This document shows positions 56,353-64,000 of a DNA stretch of 64,000 nucleotides, piece by piece. Position 1 is the stretch's first letter, and each line of letters begins with the position of its first letter. The stretch is taken from the NCBI GenBank assembly GCA_963575745.1, contig CAUYUJ010018713.1:73945-137944 (forward strand), written 5' to 3'. A program made the translations under genes and the position numbers. The stretch is from Prorocentrum cordatum (lineage: Eukaryota; Sar; Dinophyceae; Prorocentrales; Prorocentraceae). The notes beneath the pieces are model-generated. The model ran no database searches. It saw only the letters and a list, made by a program, of their open reading frames with translations, and was not told the origin of the DNA.

Positions 56353-57580
56353 TCATGTCGTCTCTCCCGCGGCGTCTTGCCGCCCGCGCCGCGGCGGCCT
56401 GCGTCGGCGGTGGTCGCCCGCCCGCTGTGCGAGCCGCGCCGCCGGCGTCGAGTCCATCGAGAGGTCCTCGCTAGTCAGCTCCTCCACTCCCTGCGCCAGA
56501 GGCCTCGGCTTTGCCTTTTTTTTGAGGGAGAAGATGGGAGCAGACACCGACACTGTACACCACGCGGCTGGGGCGGACAAATCCTGCCCCCCAAGACAGG
56601 CAGCGGCCAAGATGCGGTGTACTTTAGCCCCCGGCGGCGCAGTGGTCTTGCAATGGCGAAGCCATGCATTAGTATAGTCGTACACCACATCGAGACCTCG
56701 GCTTTGCCTCGATCTCTCGAGTGGCGTGCCCCGCCAGACCATCCAGCAGCGCGCCGCCCGCGCTCGAGCTATCAGGGGCGAGCTCGGCCCCGCGCCTGCC
56801 CGTCAGCTTGCGCCCGACGTGGCCCGTCGGCGCCGCGATCGCGCCCTCGCCGCCGCTCCACGAGCGCGACCCGATCGCAGCCTGCCCGCTATATTTAAAG
56901 GGGCCCTGGGACACACAAATAAATACCTACTCCCCACATTTTCCCATATGTGCTGGGTTTGTGTCTTCCCCCCCACTTCCCATATTTTCCCATATTTTCT
57001 TGGAATCGCCGATGAATTGTGTCCGTGTGTTTTTTCCCCTCCTGAATATTGTCATGCTCGTCGCAGCTGCGTTGCAGGCGCCCTCGGCCCCCCTCGACGT
57101 CAACGCCGGGCAGTGGCGCCACTTGCGCCTGGCGTCGCTGCCGCGCAGCAGCGGAATGGCCTGGGCGGGCCTCTGATTTTCCGCGCCCGCGAGGTTGCCG
57201 CCGTCGATGCCGACCGCGGCCGCGGCCCGCCCCCTCGGGCGGCGCAGCCCAGACGCGCTTGTCCGAGACCCCTCGCCCCGCGACGCGCTGGGCACCGCGA
57301 GTGGCCTGGCTCGCGCGGCCGCTTCTCCTCCCCAGCCAGCACCCTCGGGACCCGCGTGCCCGGCGTCTTCGCCCGCGCGGCCGACGGGCGCCTCCTCGGC
57401 CTGCTGCTCCAACTCCTCCGCGATCGCCTCGCCGACTGCCGGCCCCGCTGCGTCGCCAGCTCCAGCCTCGCCCCCGGGCAACTCGACAGGGCAGAGGCTG
57501 CCGCGGCTTGGATTTACAGGCGGCCGCCCAGCCCGGGGCAGACCCGAGCCTGCTCCCTCCCGAAGATGCAGCGGCAGCAC
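56353..57580 (-). CDS. probable gene of unknown function with two intron-like insertions
   Basis: Proposed exons on the minus strand are 57580-57042, 56888-56697 and 56503-56353 (TGA); the total of 882 nt is 294 codons in one frame. Codons starting with G dominate (stretches such as GEAIAEELEQQAEEAPVGRA), the pattern of a high-GC coding strand, whereas the plus-strand frames are Arg/Pro/Ser mixtures. No domain was recognised. Junction 1 joins ATATTCAG to CGGGCAGG across an E-5 element (GA-AG). Junction 2 joins AAGCCGAG to GCCTCTGG across a 193-nt insert (GT-AG). Both keep frame; read unspliced, each insertion introduces a stop or frame shift. The 5' limit is uncertain: the Met at 57580 may not be the start. 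Confidence 0.45.
56504..56696 (-). other. candidate intron made by a 193-nt insertion with 14-bp direct repeats
   Basis: CCTCGGCTTTGCCT occurs at 56503-56516 and 56696-56709, exactly 193 nt apart. On the minus strand the insert starts GTCTCGATGTGG and ends in a pyrimidine-rich stretch, an A run and AAAGCCGAG, so GT-AG ends are available inside the duplicates. 193 is not a multiple of three, so removal is needed to join the frames. GTGTAC words near both ends are the only inverted sequence seen. Single copy in this window. Confidence 0.6.
56889..57041 (-). mobile_element. E-5 element, copy 5, candidate intron
   Basis: On the minus strand it reads CAG/GAGGGGAAAAAACACAC ... GGGGCCCCTTTAAATATAG/C, 153 nt with GA-AG ends. 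ATATT-like sequence lies at both edges. It contains in-frame stops, so unspliced reading ends at 56927. Confidence 0.7.
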
Positions 57581-57969
57581 GCGCGCCTTCTACTTCCCGG
57601 CGACGGGGATCTCCTCCTCGGTTCCCTTCGCGACGGCCTTCCGGTGCCCGCGCCGCAGTTGCTATCGAACGCGATGCGCATCCCGTTGTCCGCTCGCGCA
57701 TGATCGGCGCGCGGCGCACCTTCGTCGCTCGAGACCTGGCCGCGAGCAAGGGTCCACTGCCATGGGCCCTACCACACACGACCTTCTCGCCTGCGTCGCA
57801 GGTCCTCTCCTTCGTCGCCGCGCAGCGTGAACCGCCAGAACCATCCTTGTTCAGTGGCGCGTCGGGGGGCCGGCCCTCTGGCGGCACCGACGCCGCCGCG
57901 CGTGAGCACACCCCGATCTCGAGCGCCTGGTCCGACGTCTCGCGGTGCCCCGTGTGCCGCGACAGCGCG

Positions 57970-58425
57970 CAGGAGGAGGAGGGGGAGGAGGAGGAGGAGG
58001 AGGAGGAGGAGGAGGAGGAGGAGGAGGAGGAGGAGGCCCCCTGGCCCGCAGCCCCTTGAAGGAAAAGAGGGGGCCCCGAGGCCCGCAGGCCCCCGTGCGG
58101 GCTGCGGCGCGGGGAGGGGGGGGCAGCGGGCGGCGCGCCTGGACGGGCGCCGTCCTGCTCTGGGAGAGCCGGCGGCGGTGCCTCGGCGGCACACCGCTGT
58201 CGCCTGCCTCCGCCCCCCCGTCCTCCTCCGGGAGGAGGAGGAGGAGGAGGAGGAGGGGGAGGAGGAGGAGGGGGAGGAGGAGGGGGAGGAGGAGGGGGAG
58301 GAGGGGTCGCTGAGGGCGAGGAGGAGGGGGAGGAGGGCAGAAGGGAAGACCAGGAGGACCAGGAGGGAGGGACTCTCTCTCTCTCTCTCTTTTTCTATCT
58401 CTCTCTCTCTCTCTCTCTCTCCCCC
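57970..58425. repeat. GGA tracts and (CT)n microsatellite
   Basis: GGA at 57970-58036 and 58226-58330, then CT dinucleotides at 58373-58422. Confidence 0.85.
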
Positions 58426-58577
58426 TGGTCCTCCAAGCTTCTCCACTTCCCCGCCCGCGTCCCGTGCTCCCCCGCCCGCTGTTCCCCCCGCCCCCGCCCC
58501 GCATCTCGTGCCGCCCGCGACCCGTGCTCTTTCCCGTCCCTGCCCCCCCCTCCCTTCCCGCCTCAAGCCTACTGTTT

Positions 58578-58740
58578 TGAAGGGGCCCCAGGACATACAA
58601 ATAAATTCACACAAATAAAACAATCCCCATATCTTCCCATACTTTCTGGGTTTCTGTCTTCCCCCCGACTTCCCATATTTTCCCATATTTTCGAGGGAAT
58701 CGAGAATTAATTGTGTCTGTGTGTTTCTTTTCCTCCTGAT
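58578..58740 (-). mobile_element. E-5 element, copy 6
   Basis: AAGGGGCCCCAGGACATACA to GTGTTTCTTTTCCTCCTGAT. The minus strand again begins ATCAG/GAGG and is followed by CAAAACAG, so GA-AG ends are possible. Confidence 0.78.
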
Positions 58741-58970
58741 GTTTGTCCGTCACGTCTCCTCCGCCCTCTCCCCCTTGTCTAAGCTCCCCCCCCTCTCCAG
58801 TCCGCAGCCCCCTCTCTCGGCGCAACTCGCTAGAACGAAGCATGCGCCAAAAAAAAACAGCGGGTGGTCGGCCCACAAGGTTTCAACCCGAGCGCGGCGG
58901 CAGACGCGCACGGGAATGCAAGGAGAGAACGGTCTGCGGAGGTCCCACACATGGCTCATTACGAACCGCT

Positions 58971-59152
58971 TCTACAGTCGGGGCGTTGACCTAAGGAACC
59001 CCAAATTAAGAACGATGCCCCTTTCTCCCTTAAGCTAAACTCCGATTTTCCGTGGAAAACCTCCGGAGGACCCAAGGAGCACTGTAAAGCAACTAAGGAA
59101 CACGGAGCCCCTCCCCCACGAAAAGGGTTCCTTCTTCAGGGCCCCGACTGTA
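58971..59152. mobile_element. TIR-3 element, copy 4 (best inverted ends)
   Basis: CTACAGTCGGGGCGTTGACC at the left; AAAAGGGTTCCTTCTTCAGG and GCCCCGACTGTAG at the right, giving 13-bp perfect inverted ends. ~182 bp, no coding capacity. Confidence 0.82.
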
Positions 59153-59315
59153 GTCTACATCGCAGAGCGTCATTCCTCTTTCCAGCCGCGCCCCGGGTGG
59201 GCTGGAAAGGGGCCTGCCCCTCCGCGCCACAGACCCTGCCCCGACTCGCGGCCGCCGCGATCGCCGCGGCGACCTCCACAATCGACGCAGAGGTTTGGTT
59301 CGGGATCGGATCTCG

Positions 59316-59515
59316 CGCATCTGGGGCGGCCAAGAGGGGGGCGTCCAAGCGGGGGGGGGGGCGCCCGAGTCATGACCGGCGGCACGTGCGCGGCCCAGGG
59401 GGAGGGCCACGAACGCAATGAAATGAACAGAGGCGATATGACACCTGAGGAAATATCATGGCCCCCGCCATGAGATCCCCCCCCCCCTGGTCATCACCCC
59501 CCTCTTTGCCGCCCC
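59316..59515. repeat. R-8 dispersed repeat, copy 2
   Basis: GACCGGCGGCACGTGCGCGG, AATATCATGGCCCCCGCCAT and TGGTCATCACCCCCC match 14741-14945 in order. Confidence 0.65.
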
Positions 59516-59692
59516 CGAACAACGACCCCTCTCCAGATACCGACTCCGCCGGAACGCCGTCTGCTGGGGCCGCGGCTGATCGCGGAGCACCTCGTACTCG
59601 CCGGTGCGGCCGCTCTCGTGGTCGCTGCGGCGCCGGTCGTCGCCGAGGCCCCATGCGGCCGGCTTGTAGTCCTGGGGCGGGCCACGCAGACT

Positions 59693-59885
59693 CCTCCTCC
59701 TCCCTCCTCTCCTCCTCCTCCTCCCCTCTCCTCCCTCCCTCCTCTCCCTCCTCTCCTCCACCCCCCCCCCCTCCTCCCCCCCCTCCCCCCCCCCCCTCCT
59801 CCCCCCCCCCTCCTCCCTCCTCCTCCTCCTCCTCCTCCTCCTCTTCCTCCTCCTCCTCCCTCCTCCTCCTCCCCCTCCTCCGAGA
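59693..59885. repeat. CCT/CCCCCC microsatellite
   Basis: CCT triplets mixed with C homopolymers. The C runs are likely sites of length error in the assembly. Confidence 0.85.
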
Positions 59886-60280
59886 GGGGGCCCATGTAGA
59901 CCCGGGATGCGCATCCACAGTGCTGCAGAGCACCCGCCCATGCGACGTGCCCGCCTCCGGGAGTCCCGGCAGGCTCCGCGGCCGCACTGCAGGCAGCACG
60001 CCCTTGAAGCACGGGCGCCCCCTGGGCTGGCCATTCGGGCGAGAGCCCCGTTCCCAGAAGAGGCTGCTCTGCATTTGCCAGCCTGGAACAGATCCCTATC
60101 CCTATGCTGGGCACCTCCTCCTCACAATGCCAATCTTAGGGATTCCCTTATGTTTTGAGGGCGGATCCCTGAGATTGTCATCGCCTTTTGGCGAGTCAAT
60201 CTTGGGGACAGGGATACGTTCGAGGCTGGTAATGCATCTTTCCAGCGGAGCGTGAGGAACGTGAGAAGAGAGGTTTAGAC

Positions 60281-60414
60281 TCAGGTCGGGCGTGTCACTC
60301 CAGAGGCGGATCTTGGACGACACATCCAGCGTACCAGAAACATAGCTACATTCCAAAAACTGTGTGTAAACTACTTTTGAACGTTCCCCCTGTAGAGGGG
60401 CAGGCCCGACTGAA
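60281..60414. mobile_element. TIR-1 introner-like element, copy J
   Basis: TCAGGTCGGGCGTGTCACTC left, GTAGAGGGGCAGGCCCGACT right, 134 bp. Flanks GTTTAGAC (60273-60280) and GTTTAGAA (60415-60422) are 7 of 8 identical. Confidence 0.88.
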
Positions 60415-60546
60415 GTTTAGAAAGAGCAGCGGGGGGTCCAGCGGGAGCCCCTCTTGACAAGCAGCCGACCCCCCTCCGCGCACGCGTACGTGAGCCTAAA
60501 CCTTCCGGTCATGGATTCGCGGACGTCTCAAGCGCTAGCCCAATAA

Positions 60547-60725
60547 TTAACGGGCGAAGAACGGTATAAAATGATATTTTTCGCTGTCGGGGGCGCCTGT
60601 CCCTGGGCGGCTGGAAAGTTTATACCCTTACGGTGGCACCGTAGGGGTATAAACTTTCCAGCCGCGCTGGGGCAGGTGTCCCCGACGGCGAAAAAGTTTA
60701 TTTTATACCGTTTTTCGCCCGTTAA
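60547..60725. mobile_element. TTAA-bounded near-perfect palindrome (179 bp)
   Basis: TTAACGGGCGAAGAACGGTA at the left, TACCGTTTTTCGCCCGTTAA at the right. The arms pair through the centre (TACGGTGGCACCGTA) with about ten mismatches per arm. TTAA at both ends recalls piggyBac-type targets. Not protein-coding. A half copy lies at 46589-46646. Confidence 0.82.
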
Positions 60726-60899
60726 AATAATGACGAAGGAACCGACCTCCATCTGCGCAACTTTTCCATCGGTTCAAGCTCCTTGCCGCAGGGTTGGATA
60801 GCATCTCGAGGGAGACCCAACTTATGCATCAAATTGTGCCCGTCGAGAACTCTTACAGTGTTTTATGAAGCGCCGGTGCTCGCTAGATTGTTGTAGTGA

Positions 60900-61300
60900 G
60901 GCGGCCCTCGGCCTTCCTCGCTTCGCGGGTCTTGTTCCTTGTTTTCCTCCCTCGGGTTCCCAAGTCTTGTTCCTTGCCTCCTGCCTCGGGCTCTCTGGTT
61001 CTGGCCGTCTTCAGTTCCCATGCCTTTTGTTCCTTGCCTTCCCTCCTGCGCAGTGCCAAACAATGCAAAACAACGCCACGGCATGCTACGCAATGCCAGG
61101 AAGTGCCAGTCAATACCAAGCAACGCCAAGCAAGGCCAAACAGTGAAACACAATGGCAAGCAGCACCGAGCACCGCCGAGCAATGCCAACATGCCAAGCA
61201 ACGACAACAACTGACAAGCAATGCCAAGAAACGTCAAACGATGCAGGGCAGTGCTAAGCGACTCCAAGCATTGCTACTCCAAACAATGCCAATCGATGTC
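60900..61300. repeat. GTTCCTTGCCT and AATGCCAAGCA degenerate repeats
   Basis: TTGTTCCTTG recurs at about 50-60-base spacing to 61040; then AATGCCAAGCAACGCCAAGC-type 10-12-mers run to about 61295. Confidence 0.6.
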
Positions 61301-61384
61301 GTCCTTGCTGCGCTATTTACTTACAACACTTCTCCTGATTGTGGTCGCGCCAAGATGAATCGAATAGGAGCCGTCACCCACCCT

Positions 61385-61815
61385 TGTGAAAGTTGCAGCA
61401 TCTTCTATACACATGTGCGCGGCACCACGGCGAGGCCCCCATTTTGAAAGCCCACTGCCCCGTATGCGCATACCTGTTGAAATGTGCCAAACGGAACTGG
61501 CGTGACGATGGAGTGATATCCGCTTTTTGAAAACCAGTCGCCCTCCCTCCATAGACACGTCGTTCATTTCTAATCGTGCTCATTTCTAATGGTGCTCATT
61601 TCTGACTGTTCCTGGCCCCCTAGTGGCCAGGAAGAGGCCCAGGATGGAACAATTAGAAATGAAAGGATCGTGGCCCACTTTCGAACACTTAGAAATGAAC
61701 CATGTGTATGTAACTGTAGTAAGTTTTTAAAAGGCGAAGGCGCGTGGCGCAAAGGCGAGGTCCACGTCTTGAGAAGGAGCCGCCCTTCATCCTGGCGGCT
61801 GTAGGAACTGTCGTG
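61385..61815. repeat. 82-bp-type units as in the 4-5.7 kb modules, around an inverted repeat
   Basis: GTGCGCGGCACCACGGCGAG near 61415 and GCGTGGCGCAAAGGCGAGG near 61742 match the 82-bp unit core. Between them TCATTTCTAAT repeats three times, and TCATTTCTGACTGTTCC at 61596-61612 pairs with 61646-61662. Confidence 0.6.
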
Positions 61816-61828
61816 CTTCAGGGTTAGA

Positions 61829-61950
61829 ATCGGGTCGGGCGTGTCCCCCTACAGGCAGATTTTGACGAAACAAATCAAACAATACATCAAAATGCTCCAA
61901 ACTATTCAAACATAGTTCACAGACTATTTGTTTTACTAATTTTGTATAAT
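61829..61950. mobile_element. TIR-1 introner-like element, copy K (right end missing)
   Basis: GGGTCGGGCGTGTCCCCCTA left end and interior CAAACATAGTTCACAGACTA are typical. The right terminus is replaced by unrelated sequence after TTTTGTATAATC. Confidence 0.75.
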
Positions 61951-62324
61951 CTCAAGGTTATGAGTGGTGAAATCTCAGACCAAACGCCCAGCGCGCCCTA
62001 CAGACTCGTCTGGTGGCGCGACAGGGAGGAGTCAAGGAAGCAAGAAAACGGGACGGAGGAGAAAGATGCGGGGCTGAGATGGGGCGGAGCGTCGGACACA
62101 ACGGGCCGTGCTCCATGCATGCGCAAACCAGGGCCAGGAAACGGAGAGGTCGGAGGGGGTGGATAACAGAGAAAAATGCGGGAGGGGGGACCCGGACCCC
62201 CGACTTCACGATTTCCGCTGAGCCCATGGATGTCACAACCCCTTCTCCAGGGCCACATTGTAATCCTGAATGCTTTTGTGGCGGTCCCGTCAACAACATT
62301 GCGCCAGGGCTGGACCTCAACGTT

Positions 62325-62436
62325 GTTTTTCTTTTTTTCCCAACCCTCCTGCGTTGGGTTCTCGTTTTGAATAGAGCACTGCTCGCGCGTCTCCTTCCCT
62401 CCCTTCTTCCTTCCCTCCTTCCCCCCTGCCTTTGAC
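62325..62436 (-). repeat. inverted copy of the minisatellite tail module
   Basis: The reverse strand reads purine-rich GGAAGGAAG, GGAGACGCGCGAGC, TTCAAAACGAGAACCCAACG and GGAGGGTTGGGAAA, the order found at 1130-1225 and partly at 39360-39455. 61960-62325 beyond it has no recognised gene. Confidence 0.65.
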
Positions 62437-63966
62437 CTCGCCATCCCTGGGGGGCTGCGATCTGTGAAACTGTCGCCACTTTCGAGGACTGATGGGGGGC
62501 CCAGCGCAGTGGGTACCCACCGCGGACTCAAGTTAGACCTCGCCATCCCTGGGGGGCTGCGATCTGTGAAACTGTCGCCACTTTCGAGGCGTACTGGGGG
62601 GCCCAGCACAATGGGTATCCACCGCGGACTCAAATTAGACTTCGCCATCCCTGGGGGGCTGCGATCTGTGAAACTGTCGCCACTTTCGAGGCCTGCTGGG
62701 GGGCCCAGCGCAGTGGGTACCCACCGCAGACTCAAATTAGACCTCGCCATCCCTGGGGGGCTGCGATCTGTGAAACTGTCGCCACTTTCGAGGCCTGCTG
62801 GGGGGCCCAGCACAATGGGTACCCACCGCGGACTCGAATTAGACCTCGCCGTCCCTTGGGGGCTGCGATCTGTGAAACTGTCGCCACTTTCGAGGCCTGT
62901 TGGGTGGCCCAGCACAATGGGTACCCACCGCGGACTCAAATTAGACCTCGCCACCCCTGGGGGCTGCGATCTGTGAAACTGTCGCCACTTTCGAGGCCTG
63001 CTGGGGGGCCCAACACAGTGGGTACCCACCGCGGACTCAAATTAGACCTCGCCACCCCTGGGGGCTGCGATCTGTGAAACTGTCGCCACGTTCGAGGCCT
63101 GCTGGGGGGCCCAACACAGTGGGTACCCACCGCGGACTCAAATTAGACTTCGCCATCCCTTGGGGGCTGCGATTAGTGAAACTGGCGCCACTTTCGAGGG
63201 CTGCTGAGGGGCACAGCACAGTGGGTACCCACCGCAGACTCAAATTAGACCTCGCCATCCCTGGGGCGCTGCGATCTGTCAAACTGACGCCACTTTCGAG
63301 GGCTGCTGAAGGGGCACAGCACAGTGGGTACCCACCGCGGGCTCAAATTAGACCTCGCCATCCCTGGGGGGCTGCGATATGTGAAACTGTCGCCGCTTTC
63401 GAGGCCTGCTGAAGGGGCACAACACAGTGGGCACCCACCGCAGACTCAAATTAGACCTCGCCATCCCTGGGGGGCTGCGATCTGTGAAACTGGCGCCACT
63501 TTCGAGGGCTTCTGAGGGGCACAGCACAGTGGGTACCCACCGCAAACCCAGATTAGACCTCGCCATCCCTGGGGGGCTGCGATCTGTGAAACTGACGCCA
63601 CTCTCGAGGCCTGCTGAGAGGCACAGCACAGTGGGCACCCACCGCAGACTCAAATTAGACCTCGCCATCCCTGGGGGGCTGCGATCTGTGAAACTGGCGC
63701 CACTTTCGAGGGCTTCTGAGGGGCACAGCACAGTGGGTACCCACCGCAAACTCAGATTAGACCTCGCCATCCCTGGGGGGCTGCGATCTGTCAAACTGAC
63801 GCCACTTTCGAGGCCTGCTGAGAGGCACAGCACAGTGGGTACCCACCGCAGACTCAAATTAGACCTCGCCATCCCTGGGGGCCTGCGATCTGTGAAACTG
63901 TCGCCACTTTCGAGGGCTGCTGAGGGGCACAGCGCAGTGGGTACCCACCGCAGACTCAAATTAGAC
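62437..63966. repeat. 102-bp tandem array, about 15 units
   Basis: The unit runs GACCTCGCCATCCCTGGGGG, GCTGCGATCTGTGAAACTG, CGCCACTTTCGAGG, then GTGGGTACCCACCGC and ACTCAAATTA. 102 is 34 codons, so frames stay open on both strands (up to 343 codons); these are not taken as genes. Early units have GGGGGGCCCAGCAC, later ones GAGGGGCACAGCAC. GTGGGTACCCAC is a perfect palindrome in most units. The array runs to within about 35 bases of the window end. Confidence 0.9.
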
Positions 63967-64000
63967 GCCGCTTTCGTCCTTGCTCTCCTCCTGCAGTCAC

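Noticed and set aside
56726-57703. 325-codon plus-strand frame
   Set aside because: It reads through the E-5 element and is Arg/Pro/Ala-rich. The minus strand shows the stronger G-starting codon pattern and coherent exon joins.
62170-62260. tRNA-like sequence
   Set aside because: Short complementary words only. No cloverleaf with T-loop GGTTCRA and acceptor stem could be drawn.
61998-63029. 343-codon minus-strand frame with 34-residue repeats
   Set aside because: The 102-bp unit is a multiple of three, so open frames on both strands are expected. No start context or domain supports a gene.

Overview
The window looks like nuclear DNA of a dinoflagellate. This is an inference from four things: high GC, almost no genes in 64 kb, a non-LTR reverse transcriptase with RNase H of the kind common in dinoflagellate genomes, and short transposon-like insertions that behave as introns with GA-AG or GT-AG ends. 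A high-GC genus such as Prorocentrum would fit, but no spliced leader, rRNA or tRNA was seen that would fix the species.

Layout. 1-5.7 kb: an 8-bp repeat field, then three head-to-tail copies of a composite module separated by GGA, GAT, GTC and GTT microsatellites. 5.7-11.4 kb: CATA and very long CA/CACG microsatellites, with a diverged ~100-bp satellite between them. 12-20 kb: interspersed short elements, including nested insertions at 14.1-14.9 kb. 20.1-23.1 kb: a 5'-truncated, frameshifted non-LTR retrotransposon. 23-49 kb: GGA/CCT tracts, fold-back elements and many copies of several short element families; a 100-N gap lies at 32171-32270. 49.0-50.0 kb: the one confidently recognised host gene, a minus-strand pentatricopeptide-repeat (PPR) gene. 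50-55 kb: degenerate tandem repeats. 56.3-57.6 kb: a probable minus-strand gene of unknown function carrying two intron-like insertions. 58-62 kb: more elements. 62.4-64 kb: a 102-bp tandem array running almost to the window edge.

The main discovery is a family of ~160-bp elements, here called TIR-1 (11 copies). They have ~26-bp terminal inverted repeats beginning near AAGTCGGGC, and mostly 7-8 matching bases of an 8-bp target duplication. One copy lies in the PPR gene. Removing it with one target-site copy restores the reading frame and the 35-residue PPR register exactly, and the edges can serve as a GA-AG intron. A second family (E-5) and a single-copy 193-nt insert behave the same way in the 56.3-57.6 kb gene. 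I read these as introner elements, i.e. transposons that create spliceable introns on insertion.

Other families named locally: TIR-2 (CCGCCGACCCTG ends around CCT-rich cargo, 3 copies), TIR-3 (ACAGTCGGGGC ends, ~180 bp, 4 copies), TIR-4 (~230 bp, 3 copies), E-5 (~155-165 bp, 6 copies), TIR-6 (~190 bp, 3 copies), TA-7 (~180 bp, TA target, 3 copies), and duplicated segments R-8, R-9 and R-10. Most long open frames in the window are translations of simple repeats and are not annotated as genes.
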